Shown: positions 27,801-36,642 of the stretch, piece by piece
Position numbering within the stretch: the stretch's first letter is position 1
Layout of the letters: each line of letters begins with the position of its first letter
Origin: CALNYS01 sp942490855
GTDB lineage: Bacteria > Planctomycetota > Phycisphaerae > Phycisphaerales > UBA1924
Assembly (NCBI GenBank): GCA_942490855.1
Contig: CALNYS010000004.1
Location: 868,001-932,000 of the forward strand
DNA length: 64,000 bases
Direction: 5' to 3'
Made by a program: the position numbers and the translations under genes
Notes under the pieces: model-generated
The model's input: only the letters and a program-made list of their open reading frames with translations
Told to the model about the DNA's origin: nothing
Database searches by the model: none

Positions 27801-28821
27801 CCACCTCTCGGATTGGGCGCAGCGCGAGTTCGGCGTGGGCCTCTCCCCCGAGCAGCTCCGCACGATGAGCAAGCGCGAGATCGAGAACACGCTGCTCGAC
27901 GCGGCGGAGGCGAAGATCGACAGCGCGGACCTCGGGCTCGTGCAGCAGTACCTCGTGAAGGATTACGGGCTTGGGCGTCTGGTCGCGTGGTGCCGGGACC
28001 GGTACGGCATCGAGCTCGAGACGGCTGCGATCGCCGCCGCCGAGACGGCCGCCGACGCGAACGCCCTCGCGGTTGAGCAGATCGTCGAGAAGGTGCGGGC
28101 GCTCTACCGCGACCGCGAGATCGAGACGCCCGTGGAATTCGCGATCGGGATGACCATGCAGCTCATGGGTCAGGGCGCCGTCGAGCAGGCGGGCGCCGGG
28201 CTCGCGCGCTGGGCGAACACCCGGTACGACCTCGGCTGGGAGAACGACGCGATCCAGACGCGCTCCCCCGAAGAGGTCAAGCGCGAGCTGAGCGAGGCTT
28301 CCCAGCGCTTCGTTGACGAGAACCGCGTCGAGGCGATCGCGGCCGAGGCGCAGGCGATCGAAGACCGCGACGAGCTCGACGCGTTCTTCAAGGAGCGCTT
28401 CAACGCGCCGCCGCTGCCAGCGTGGGCCCGTCGTCTCAAGGGCGATGAGTTCAAGGCCGCGGTGCGGGCGCGTGTCGAGGCGGTCACCCGGGGCGAGATG
28501 GTGCAGTTCGAGCGGGCGATCCTGCTCGACGTGCTCGACCACGCCTGGCGCGACCACCTCTACTCGATGGACCAGATCCGCGCGACGATCGGCTTCCGTT
28601 CCTACAGCCAGCTCGATCCGCGCATCGAGTACAAGCGCGAGGGTACGAAGGAGTTCGACCGGATGCAGGAATCCGTGCGCGACCGCGTGACGGACCTGCT
28701 GCTCAAGGTGCGGATGGCGCCGCAGGGGAGCGCGGCTCGCCGGCCGGCCGCCGCCCCGCCGCGCAAGCCCGCCTCGCCCATGCCGATGGGCGGGTCGATC
28801 ACGGGCCCCGGGTTCGCGTAA
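24851..28821 (+). CDS. secA: preprotein translocase ATPase SecA, long planctomycete form, with two apparent +1 frameshifts
   Basis: ATG 24851 begins SecA. The protein runs in three successive frames: to DSFTGRL (break at about 26306, where one extra C separates CTG and ATG), on to REELDAGG (break in the G run 27108-27111), and then RFLLHRLSWVE onward to TAA at 28819-28821. Joined it is about 1,322 residues, against about 900 for E. coli SecA. Motifs are MKTGEGKT, VVDEVDSILIDEARTPLI, MTGTA, NMAGRGTDI, GTERHESRRID and GRSGRQGD. Insertions lie before Walker A (about 75 residues), as a coiled coil after ISGPAHDDEP, and before the ERHE motif. The C-terminal cysteine zinc tail is absent. The gene is essential, so both breaks are probably sequence errors. 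Confidence 0.9.
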
Positions 28822-28840
28822 GAGGGAAGGGGAGGCGCGG

Positions 28841-29296
28841 TCAGAGCGACTCGTCGATCGCCTTCTCGAAGATGACGAGGTTCTCGCTGCGATCGACGTC
28901 CCAGCGGATGCCGATGATGTCGTACCCGGCGGCGACGCCGAAGTGCAGCATCGCGCGGTGCTTGTTGCCGGTCTCGAACCGGATCGCGCGGTAGCCGCGC
29001 TCGCGGGCCCAGTCCTCGGCGGCGTTCATGAGCTGGGACGCGACGCCCATCCGTCGCGCGTCGGGGAGGACCCCGACGAGCCACGAGAAGTAGACAGAGG
29101 GCTTGAGCTCCATCCCGGCGAGGAACCCGACGGCCTCGTCCTTGATGCGTGCGCCGAGGACGAGCGGGTTCATGCGGTTGCGGAAACGGCGCTCGAAGAA
29201 CGCCAGGTCGCGCTCGGGGCGGAACACCTGATTGTTCAGGTGCGTGAGCAGCGTGAGGTCCGTCGGGTCCAGCCGGTCGATGACGATCTCAGCCAC
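28841..29296 (-). CDS. GNAT-family N-acetyltransferase
   Basis: GTG at 29296 gives 151 residues. The acetyl-CoA pyrophosphate-binding signature is seen as LPDARRMGVASQLMNAAEDWA (an R-x-x-G-V-A-like loop), preceded by FSWLVGVLP and followed by a helix and GYDIIGIRWD, typical of motif B. It is downstream of efp on the same strand with a 21-base gap, so the two may be co-transcribed. EF-P-linked modification is conceivable but the substrate cannot be told from sequence. It converges with secA. Confidence 0.72.
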   Translation of the reverse strand: MAEIVIDRLDPTDLTLLTHLNNQVFRPERDLAFFERRFRNRMNPLVLGARIKDEAVGFLAGMELKPSVYFSWLVGVLPDARRMGVASQLMNAAEDWARERGYRAIRFETGNKHRAMLHFGVAAGYDIIGIRWDVDRSENLVIFEKAIDESL

Positions 29297-29317
29297 AGGT
29301 CGCTCCCTGCACGCGCG

Positions 29318-29872
29318 CTAGACGCGCGACTGGTACGAACCGTCCGCGGTCGAAACGCGGATGCTGTCGCCGGTGTTAATGAAGTTGGGCACCTTCGTCA
29401 GGAGCCCTGTCTCGCACGTCGCTTCTTTAAAGACGTTCGTCACCGTCGCGCTCTTGACGCCCGGGGGCGTGTCGGTGATCTCGAGCTCGACGGACGCCGG
29501 GAGTTCGATCAGCAGCGGCGTGCCCTCGTGGACCAGCACGGTGCAGGACGTGTTGGGGCGCAGGAACTTCATGGAGTCGCCCGCGAGATCCTGGTTGAGC
29601 GTTACCTGGTCGAAGGTCTCGTTGTCCATGAAGACAAAGCCGTCGGCGTCCTGGTAGAGGTACTCCATCTCGCGTCGGTCGAGGCTGGTGCCGTCGAGCG
29701 TGTCGGAGGAGCCGAGGCGCTTCTCGGTGTACGAGCCGGTGGAGACGTCCCGGAACTTCGCCTGCACGTACGCGGGGCCCTTGCCGGGCTTGACGTGGTC
29801 GGTGTTCACACAGACGAAGAGGCGTCCGTCCATCTTGACGGCCACGCCGGGCTTGAGATCGTTCGCTCGCAC
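29318..29872 (-). CDS. efp: translation elongation factor P
   Basis: GTG at 29872 gives 184 residues, normal for EF-P; an in-frame TAG lies a few codons upstream. Domain I starts RANDLKPGVAV and carries the loop HVKPGKGPAYVQ, in which the Lys of PGKG is the residue that bacteria modify to rescue polyproline stalling. The EF-P signature region (LLIELPASVELEITDTPPG) and the C-terminal OB domain (GLLTKVPNFINTGDSI) are complete. The window has many proline-rich proteins, consistent with a need for EF-P. No epmA or epmB is seen here. Confidence 0.95.
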   Translation of the reverse strand: MRANDLKPGVAVKMDGRLFVCVNTDHVKPGKGPAYVQAKFRDVSTGSYTEKRLGSSDTLDGTSLDRREMEYLYQDADGFVFMDNETFDQVTLNQDLAGDSMKFLRPNTSCTVLVHEGTPLLIELPASVELEITDTPPGVKSATVTNVFKEATCETGLLTKVPNFINTGDSIRVSTADGSYQSRV

Positions 29873-29968
29873 GGTGATGTACTCGCAGTCGCTAAAGGTC
29901 TAGTCTTTCGGAAAGTCCGACACCCATAGTACCAGCGGGCCCCGCCAGCGGGCCGAGCGGAGGCTGCG

Positions 29969-30886
29969 ATGAGCGAGACGACGCACACCGGGATCACCAG
30001 GCGGGCCTTTAGCGCCGCTCTCGCCGCGGCCGCCGGGGGCGCGCTCCTCGCCCCCGACGCCCTCCTCCGCGCCGCGCGGGCACAGGGCCCGGACGCGCTC
30101 GCGATCCGCGTTGTCGCCCCCGGCGTCAGCGTCATTACCGGTCGCGGGGGCAACGCGCTCGTCGCCGTCGGCGATGACGGCTCGCTCCTGATCGACACCA
30201 AGCTCCCCGGCGCCGGCCAGGCCCTGCGCGAGATGGCCGAGGGGCTGGGCGTCCCGGTCGGCGCGGTGATCAACACCCACCACCACGGCGACCACACGGG
30301 CGGGAACCCGGCGTTCACCCCCGACGTCCCGGTCCATGCGCACCCCGCATGCGCCGGGCGCGTGCGCGAGCAAATCGCCGCCGCCGGCAACGACGCGACG
30401 CCCTTCCTCCCGACGCGCGAGGCCGGGCCCGACACGACTCTTGAACTCGCGGGGATGAAGGCCCAACTCTGTCACGCCGGCCCCGGGCACACCGACAACG
30501 ACCTCTTCGTCTTCCTCCCCGAGCAGAACGTCCTGCACACCGGCGACCTCGTTTTTCACAACGTGCACCCCTTCGTCGACCGCCCGGCCGGCGCGACGAG
30601 CGCGGGCTGGATCCGGTCTTGCGAGGCCATGCTCGAGCTCTGCGACGAAAAAACCGTGGTGATCCCGGGGCACGGCGAGGTGGGCGGGGCGGCCGCGATC
30701 GAGGCTCAGATCCGCTATTTCCAGGCGGTTCGGGCGGCGATCGGGGAGATCGTTGACGCGGGAGGCCCCCGCGAGGCGGCCGGGCAGGTCAGTCTTACCC
30801 TCTTTGAGGGCATGGGTTTCGAGCGTCTCCGGGTCCGCGCGATGGAGGCGGTCTACGACGAGATGCTCGAGGCCAAGGGCGGCTAA
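29969..30886 (+). CDS. Tat-exported metallo-beta-lactamase-fold hydrolase
   Basis: ATG 29969 gives 305 residues. A twin-arginine leader (ITRRAFSAAL, then an Ala-rich hydrophobic core ending ARAQ) predicts export of a folded, metal-loaded protein. The metal-binding motif HHHGDH is followed by a His in GPGHTDND, Asp in HTGDLVFH and a terminal His in IPGHGEV, so a complete dinuclear site is present. The sequence is closest in style to quinoprotein relay or SoxH-like hydrolases, not necessarily a beta-lactamase. It stands alone, divergent from efp. Confidence 0.82.
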   Translation: MSETTHTGITRRAFSAALAAAAGGALLAPDALLRAARAQGPDALAIRVVAPGVSVITGRGGNALVAVGDDGSLLIDTKLPGAGQALREMAEGLGVPVGAVINTHHHGDHTGGNPAFTPDVPVHAHPACAGRVREQIAAAGNDATPFLPTREAGPDTTLELAGMKAQLCHAGPGHTDNDLFVFLPEQNVLHTGDLVFHNVHPFVDRPAGATSAGWIRSCEAMLELCDEKTVVIPGHGEVGGAAAIEAQIRYFQAVRAAIGEIVDAGGPREAAGQVSLTLFEGMGFERLRVRAMEAVYDEMLEAKGG

Positions 30887-31067
30887 ATACCTATTTTCAC
30901 AGGGGCTCCCGCCTCCGTCACCCCTTCGCAACTGACTCAACCTTAGCGCGATTTCTGTTCCTTCGGACCCGCGAACCGCTACTCTGTGCGAGCCCTCGGG
31001 GGAGGGCGTCGGGCGGTCGACCCCGCCCGGTTGGTGAGAGAGACACGTTTCATCAGGAGATAGAGAC

Positions 31068-31763
31068 ATGAAGAGCATCATCACCGCCGCGGCTGTCGCC
31101 GCCTTCGCCGGCTCCGCGTTCGCCGGCACCACCGCTTTCCTCGAGGACTTCGAGGGCGCCGCGCAGTACACCACCTCCACGCCCGAGTTCTCCGACGGCG
31201 CCGGCGACTTCTGGGGCAACTCCGCCACCACCAGCTGGGGCACGTTCGTCAACTACAACGGCGCCGACGGCAACTACTTCGCCGGCATGGACCTCGACGG
31301 CGAAGGCGCCGGTCTTCCCCTCACCCAGACCTTCAACACCTTCTCCATCGCGGGCCTGACCGACCTCAGCGTCTCGGTCGACCTCGCCGAGGACGAAGAC
31401 CCCGGCAACGAGGACTGGGACGACCTCGACTACGTCTCCTTCGAGTACCAGGTCGACGGCGGCGCCTGGCAGAGCCTCTTCGATGTGATCAACATCGAAC
31501 TCGGCAACCCCTTCAACGAGCAGCCCGGCGTCAACGGCAACGCCGGCATGCCCGTCACCGACACCTTCACGACCTTCAGCTTCGCCCTCGCCGGTGTGTC
31601 CGGCAACGACATGGCCCTCCGTGTCATCTGGCAGCTCGACGCCGGCGACGAAGACCTCGCCATCGACAACGTGCTCGTCACCGGCGTGCCCGTGCCCGCC
31701 CCCGGCTCGGCCGCCCTCTTCGGGCTCGCCGGCTTCGCGGCCTCCCGCCGTCGTCGCGCCTGA
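31068..31763 (+). CDS. PEP-CTERM-anchored exported protein
   Basis: ATG 31068 follows an AGGAGA site and gives 231 residues. A signal peptide (to about residue 19, ending SAFAG) precedes an acidic beta-rich domain (TTAFLEDFEG, then VSVDLAEDEDP and GGAWQSLFDV), which looks like a jelly-roll of unknown function. The C-terminus is a sorting tail: VPAPGSAALFGLAGFAASRRRRA-type, namely a Pro-rich box, a hydrophobic helix and an Arg cluster, recognised by an exosortase that must be encoded elsewhere. A strong terminator follows, so it is a monocistronic unit. Confidence 0.85.
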   Translation: MKSIITAAAVAAFAGSAFAGTTAFLEDFEGAAQYTTSTPEFSDGAGDFWGNSATTSWGTFVNYNGADGNYFAGMDLDGEGAGLPLTQTFNTFSIAGLTDLSVSVDLAEDEDPGNEDWDDLDYVSFEYQVDGGAWQSLFDVINIELGNPFNEQPGVNGNAGMPVTDTFTTFSFALAGVSGNDMALRVIWQLDAGDEDLAIDNVLVTGVPVPAPGSAALFGLAGFAASRRRRA

Positions 31764-31798
31764 TCCGGCACGACCGATACGAATTGCGAGAGAGAGAA

Positions 31799-31829
31799 CC
31801 CCGTCGTGCGCTGCACGGCGGGGTTTTTT
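31799..31829 (+). terminator. Rho-independent terminator of the PEP-CTERM gene
   Basis: An 11-bp stem (31799-31809 with 31813-31823, one G-T wobble) closes a GCT loop and is followed by six T residues at 31824-31829. Confidence 0.92.
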
Positions 31830-31874
31830 CGTGTGCCCGTTTCTCGCGGAAAGAGGCTTGACCAGCTCCCAAAG

Positions 31875-31908
31875 ATAGTGAATACTAACACTAGTTAGTG
31901 TTCACTAT
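31875..31908 (+). promoter_or_regulatory. large AT-rich palindromic operator in front of the DUF2339-like gene
   Basis: A 34-base near-perfect inverted repeat lies 15 bases before the next start codon. Its arms, ATAGTGAATACTAAC and GTTAGTGTTCACTAT, pair at all but one position across a 4-base spacer (ACTA). The AT content is far above the surroundings. A TATAGAT box (31906-31912) at its right edge could be a -10 element, so a bound protein would block transcription. Size and symmetry suit a dimeric or tetrameric repressor such as a TetR-family protein, but no regulator gene is adjacent. Confidence 0.6.
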
Positions 31909-31923
31909 AGATCGGAGCCGGCC

Positions 31924-34183
31924 ATGGCCACACCCTCTGACGTCCTCCTCGACCGCCTCGACGAGATCGCTCGACGACTCGCCCGGCTCGAATCCGCCGT
32001 CATCCCCTCCGATGGGGCTCGGACGCGGAACCCCGTCCCCGAACCAGAGGAACCGGCTGCCCGTGCTCCTGCTTCTGAGCCGGCGCCAGAACCGCAGCCG
32101 CAGGCTCGAACCTGAACCAGAGATTGAGCTTGAGCCGGCGCTCGCGCCCGCCGCGATCGCGGTGGCTCCGCCGAGCACCGCGCCGCGCCCGGAACGGACT
32201 CGCTCGGCGCCGCCCGCGCCCGAGCCCGGGGGCCTCACGCTCGAGCGGTTCGTGGGCGGGCGACTCTTCGCGGTCGTCGGCGCTCTGGTGGTGATCGCCG
32301 GCGCGGGCTTGGGCATGAAGGTCGCGTGGGATCTCGGGTACTTCCGTCTGCTCAACGACGCGGGCAAGAGCGCATCGATGGGCGGCTTCGGCGCTGTGCT
32401 CGTGCTGGCCGGCGAGTTCGCGCGCCGGCGCTGGGGACGCGCCGCGGGCGAGGGGCTGAGCGCCGCGGGGCTTGGCGTCCTCTTCGCGACGGTGTACGCG
32501 ATGACCGCCCGGTTCGGCCTCCTCGGCTGGACGCCGGGGATCGGCGCGCTCCTGGGCGTCGCGGTGCTGGGGTTCGCGGTGTCGGCGCGCGCCGGGATGG
32601 TAGTGACCCCCGCGGTGACGGTCGTCGGCGCCTTCGCCGTCCCGCTGCTTATGGGCGAGCCGACGGGATCGCCCGGCGTGCTGGCGCTCTACTGGCTGGC
32701 GCTGAGCGCGCTGGCGCACGCCCTGTGCGCGTTCCGCGGTCTGAACTTTGCGCCTGCCCGTACCTTCGCGTGGTGGGGAAGCATCATCGTCGGCGGCGGG
32801 TGGGCGTACGCGTTGCTCGAGCGAGGGGACGCCGCGTGGCCCGTCGCGTATCTCGCGGGCGTGTGGATGCTCGCCCACGCCGAGCTCTGGCGGTCGTGCG
32901 CACGGCGCGCCGAGGAGTGGCCCCGCTTCCTGCTCCAGCGATCGATCGGCGGCGCGGTCAGCACGACGCTCTGGACGCTCGTGCTCGGCTTCCTCGGCGC
33001 TCACGCGCTGGGATGGGAGCCGTGGGCGCTGCCCGCGGCGCTCGCGGCGGCGAACCTCGGGGCGGGCGTCTCGCTGGTTGGCGTGCGCGGGCTGATGCGC
33101 ACGCCGAAGGAGCCCGCGGAGATTCTCGCGGTCACGCTGGCGATCGTCGGCGGTTCGCTCGCGATCCTCACGGGTCTGCTCGCGCTGGGCGGGTGGTTCG
33201 AGCCGGTGGCGTTCACGCTCGCGGGCGCCGCGTGCGTGATGGCCGGGACGCGCACGCGCGCCGGGTGGATCCGCGTGTACGGCTTTGTGACCCTCGCCCT
33301 CGGCACGCTGCTAGCGCTGGCGGCGCAGCCTCTCCGCGAGGGGGTGAGCGTGTCGGTCGGGGAGATCGAGCTGACGCGATGGTCGGGCGTGGTGGGCGTC
33401 GCGGGCGCGGCGTGGCTGGCGTCTGCGGTCGCGGTGCGCGCGACACAGGCGGCGCCCGCCCTCGCGGGTCTCGCGCTCGGGCTCATGGGGCTGGCGCTCG
33501 TGGACGACACGCCGGACCTGCGATGGCTCGGGCCGGCGTGGGGCGTTCTCTCGTTCGCGTTCCTCCTCGGTCATCGCGCCGAGCCACGCCTGCGTCTCGA
33601 CCTCGTTGGGTTGACCGGGCTGCTGTTTGCGACACTCGCGTGGGCGCCCTCGTACCTCGCCGACGGCTGGGAGAGCGGGGCGGTCTACGGCGCCGGCGCG
33701 CTGAGCGTGCACCAGGGCGTGCTCGTCGCGGCGGGGCACTGCGCGGCGCTGCTGTTTGCGGCGCGTATGGTCGGGTCTTGGCACGGCGCGGATGATTTCG
33801 CGTCGGGCCTCGCGGGCGTGTCGCGCGGGGTCGTGGTGGTTCTCTCGTTGGTCGCGACCTCGTTCGACGTTGCGCGCCTCGCGGAGGTGATGACGGACGA
33901 TGAGACGGCGCGCCGCGCGGCGGTGTCGATCTGGTGGGGGCTCTACGGGCTGGGGCTTCTTGCGCTGGGCGGGTGGCGACGGCTGGCGCTGGCGCGGCAC
34001 ACAGGGCTGGCGCTGCTGAGCGTCGCTACGCTCAAGGCGGTGTTCTTCGATCTCGCGGCGGTGGCGCCGGGATGGCGCGCGGCGTCGTTCCTGCTGCTGG
34101 GCGTCTTGTTGTTGATCGTCGCGACGGCCTACGCGCGTTCGGCGGCGCAGGGCGGCGTCAGTCCGTCTGAGCCTGAGCGCTGA
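31924..34183 (+). CDS. DUF2339-like polytopic membrane protein, with an apparent +1 frameshift near 32104
   Basis: ATG 31924 opens a short coiled-coil start (LLDRLDEIARRLARLESAV) typical of this family, then an acidic Pro-rich linker. The frame hits a stop at 32115. The membrane domain continues one frame over from CTC 32105 (LEPEPEIELEP, then GGRLFAVVGALVVIAGAGLG) to TGA 34183. One extra G at 32104 explains this. The joined product is about 752 residues with many transmembrane helices, including GWRAASFLLLGVLLLIVA near the end, and GLxF-type repeats. The function of DUF2339 proteins is unknown. It is preceded by a palindromic operator and overlaps mqnC by 26 bases at the 3' end. Confidence 0.72.
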
Positions 34184-35600
34184 CGGTGAGCTCCGCGCCC
34201 GCCTGCTCGCCTGCGTCGTTCTGGGCGTGCAGGCGCCCGGCGCGGTGGGTGGACCAGTCGGTCACGAGGCGGTCGGGCGCGGTGTCATCGCTCTGCGTGC
34301 GGATGACGTTGTAGTGGCTGTCGCGCTGCGCGGGCAGGAAGCCGGCGTCGCGGATGAGCCGGCACAGCACCGCCTCGTCGAGGCAGTACGTGGTGCCCGC
34401 GCTGGAGACGACGTTCTCTTCCATCATCACCGAGCCCATGTCCGACGCGCCGAAGAAGAGCGCCGTCTGCCCGACGTGCGGGCCCATGGTGACCCAGCTG
34501 GAGCCGATGGAGTAGATGTTGTCGAGCATGAGGCGCGACACGGCCTGTGTGCGCAGGTACTCGACGCTGCCGGCCATGCGCACGCGCCGCCCGAACTCGG
34601 GGTGGGCTTTGGGGTCGCCGTCGCCGCGCAGGGTGGCGACGACGTCGCCGGGGAAGGGCTCGTCGAGCTCGCTCTCGTCGCGTCCCCAGTCCTTGACGCG
34701 CCCGAGGGGTGTGTTCTCGCGCTGGAAGGGCCAGGAGATGAAGGCGAGGCAGCGCCCGCCGGCGATGGTGTCGCCCGTGACGGGGTGGGTGACGCCCTCG
34801 CCGAACTCCGCGAGCGAGCGGTCCTGCCACTGGCGCGCGAGCGCCATGTGGTGGACGCGGTCGGCGCGCCCCTCGATGTGCCCGAACATCATCGTGCAGC
34901 TGGTGACCATGCCCAGCGACTGCGCGGCGTGCATGACGGTGAGCCACGCGTCGGCGGTGCACTTGCCGAGTCCGATCTTGCGGCGCACGGGGTGGGAGAA
35001 GATCTCGCCGCCGCCCCCGGGGAGGGAGTCGAGCCCGGCGGCCTGCAGTCGCGCGAGCACCCATCGGATCTGGTCGTAGAGCGTTTCGCCCGGCGGGGAG
35101 AAGAAGTTGACGAACTCGATCAGCTCGGGCGGGCTGAAGGCGTGGATGTTCACATGGGGGAAGCGCGTCTTGATGGAGCGCAGGAGATCCTCGTACCACT
35201 CGAGGGGGAGGGCGGGGTTCATGCCGCCCTGCATGAGGATCTGCGTGCCGCCGATCGCCGAGAGCTCGGCGATCTTCTCGTGGATCTGTTCGTGCTCGAG
35301 GGTGTAGGCGTCGTGGTCGTCCGCGTCGCGCCGGAAGGCGCAGAACGTGCACTTGGCGGTACAGACGTTGGTGTAGTTGATGTTGCGATCGATGATGTAG
35401 GTGCGGAGTGAATCGCCGTGGAGGGCTCGGCAGCGGGCGTCGGCCGCGCGGGCGAGGGTCCAGAGGGGGGCGGATTCCAATAACTCGAGGCCCTGCTCGG
35501 GCGTGACGCGGAGGGCGCCCGCCGCGACGTCGCGGAGGAAGCCCGGGTCGGTCGCGCGGTGCTGCGGGGCGCTGGCTGGCGGGGCGTAGATGGGGGGCAT
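34158..35600 (-). CDS. mqnC: cyclic dehypoxanthine futalosine synthase MqnC (radical SAM)
   Basis: ATG at 35600 gives 480 residues. The radical SAM cluster motif is CTAKCTFCAF, preceded by DRNINYTNV. Family signatures follow: GGTQILMQGGMNPALPLEWY, SPPELIEF, LDSLPGGGGEI, TMMFGHIE, LDNIYSIGSSWVTMG, GASDMGSVMMEENVVS and AGFLPAQRDSHY, all diagnostic of MqnC rather than MqnE. The enzyme cyclises dehypoxanthine futalosine on the way to menaquinone. It is about 100 residues longer than usual, with an inserted stretch around residues 255-330 (including DTIAGGRCLAF and KDWGRDESELDEPF) and a Gln/Ala tail. Confidence 0.9.
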   Translation of the reverse strand: MPPIYAPPASAPQHRATDPGFLRDVAAGALRVTPEQGLELLESAPLWTLARAADARCRALHGDSLRTYIIDRNINYTNVCTAKCTFCAFRRDADDHDAYTLEHEQIHEKIAELSAIGGTQILMQGGMNPALPLEWYEDLLRSIKTRFPHVNIHAFSPPELIEFVNFFSPPGETLYDQIRWVLARLQAAGLDSLPGGGGEIFSHPVRRKIGLGKCTADAWLTVMHAAQSLGMVTSCTMMFGHIEGRADRVHHMALARQWQDRSLAEFGEGVTHPVTGDTIAGGRCLAFISWPFQRENTPLGRVKDWGRDESELDEPFPGDVVATLRGDGDPKAHPEFGRRVRMAGSVEYLRTQAVSRLMLDNIYSIGSSWVTMGPHVGQTALFFGASDMGSVMMEENVVSSAGTTYCLDEAVLCRLIRDAGFLPAQRDSHYNVIRTQSDDTAPDRLVTDWSTHRAGRLHAQNDAGEQAGAELTVSAQAQTD

Positions 35601-35762
35601 CGGGTCCGGTCTCCGTCAGGTGGGCATGGTACGCGCAAGCGGGGCCGCGGGCAGGCTTTCGGGGGGGACGGATCGGGCTTCAGTCGGTCGCGAGGGCAGC
35701 CGATAAGCGACCCGGCGGATCCGCCCGCCGGGAGGCATCGAGTGTTCGATCCCAAACCACAC

Positions 35763-36623
35763 ATGAGTCAGGCGCTCGCGCACCTGCGCTTTAGCGTGCA
35801 GCTGTGCGCGCTGGCCCTCGGGCTCGCGCTCGCCGCGAACGTCGGGGTGTGGGCGGTGGTCCACTTCACGGACGCCCGGTGGACGGAGGAGACGGCGCAG
35901 GTCGAGACGGCTCCTCCCCCGCAGGTTGTGGGCGGCGGCGCGGTGAGCCGGACGGGCAAAGAGGTTGTGCAGCGACAGGCGACGGTCGAGGAGATCCGTC
36001 GCGTGCCCAGCACCACCGAGGTCACGCTCCGCGACACGTGGACCATCAGCGCATGGTTCGGGTGCATCGCCGCGCTCGCGCTGCTGATCGTCACTCTGGA
36101 GGGGGTGATGATCGGCGCCGGGGTGAACGTGCCCGGGATCGAAAAGAGCGTGACGGCGGGGACGTGGGCGATCGTTGTCGCCCTGCTGTGCCTCCCGATG
36201 CAGTCGCTGATCCCGGCGTTCCCGACCGACGGCGTGTTCGGCTCGTACCACGCGATGGCCGACGCGTCGGAAGCGATCAAGTCCGGCGCCGAGAACGCGC
36301 CGGGGCAGCTCGGCGTGCTCGCCCAGCGGTTCCTGCTCCCGATCACGTGCCTCGCGCTGACCGCGTTTGTCGCGGTGCGGTTCTCGAGCGGGATCGAGGC
36401 GGGCGTCCTGGCCCGCAGCGAGGGCGAGGCCGAGATCCTACTGATGGAGGAGATGGAGCGATCGCGGAACGCGAGCGCCAAGCAAGGGCGCGCTCAGGGC
36501 GCGCTCTCGATGACCATCCACGACGACGCGCCCCCGCCGCCCGCGGCCCCGGCTCGCCCCGAGCCGCTCCAGCGCCCGATCACGGCTCCCCAGCAGGGCG
36601 ACGCCCCTCGCCGGGTTATCTAA
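35763..36623 (+). CDS. multi-pass membrane protein, unknown function
   Basis: ATG 35763 gives 286 residues; the frame is open upstream but that part overlaps the mqnC promoter region. Four hydrophobic segments are visible near residues 14-36, 96-118, 128-150 and 190-212. A soluble loop lies between the first two, with the cytoplasmic tail acidic then Pro-rich (PPPPAAPARPEP). I recognise no family. It is divergent from mqnC, with a 162-base gap that should hold both promoters, and converges with the recombinase. Confidence 0.65.
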   Translation: MSQALAHLRFSVQLCALALGLALAANVGVWAVVHFTDARWTEETAQVETAPPPQVVGGGAVSRTGKEVVQRQATVEEIRRVPSTTEVTLRDTWTISAWFGCIAALALLIVTLEGVMIGAGVNVPGIEKSVTAGTWAIVVALLCLPMQSLIPAFPTDGVFGSYHAMADASEAIKSGAENAPGQLGVLAQRFLLPITCLALTAFVAVRFSSGIEAGVLARSEGEAEILLMEEMERSRNASAKQGRAQGALSMTIHDDAPPPPAAPARPEPLQRPITAPQQGDAPRRVI

Positions 36624-36642
36624 GCAGCCGGGGAAGCATCCT

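Noticed and set aside
24851..28821. Programmed ribosomal frameshifting in secA and gspE
   Set aside because: No slippery heptamer, stop-codon cue or downstream pseudoknot is evident at the break points, and mqnB shifts the other way. Sequence error is simpler.
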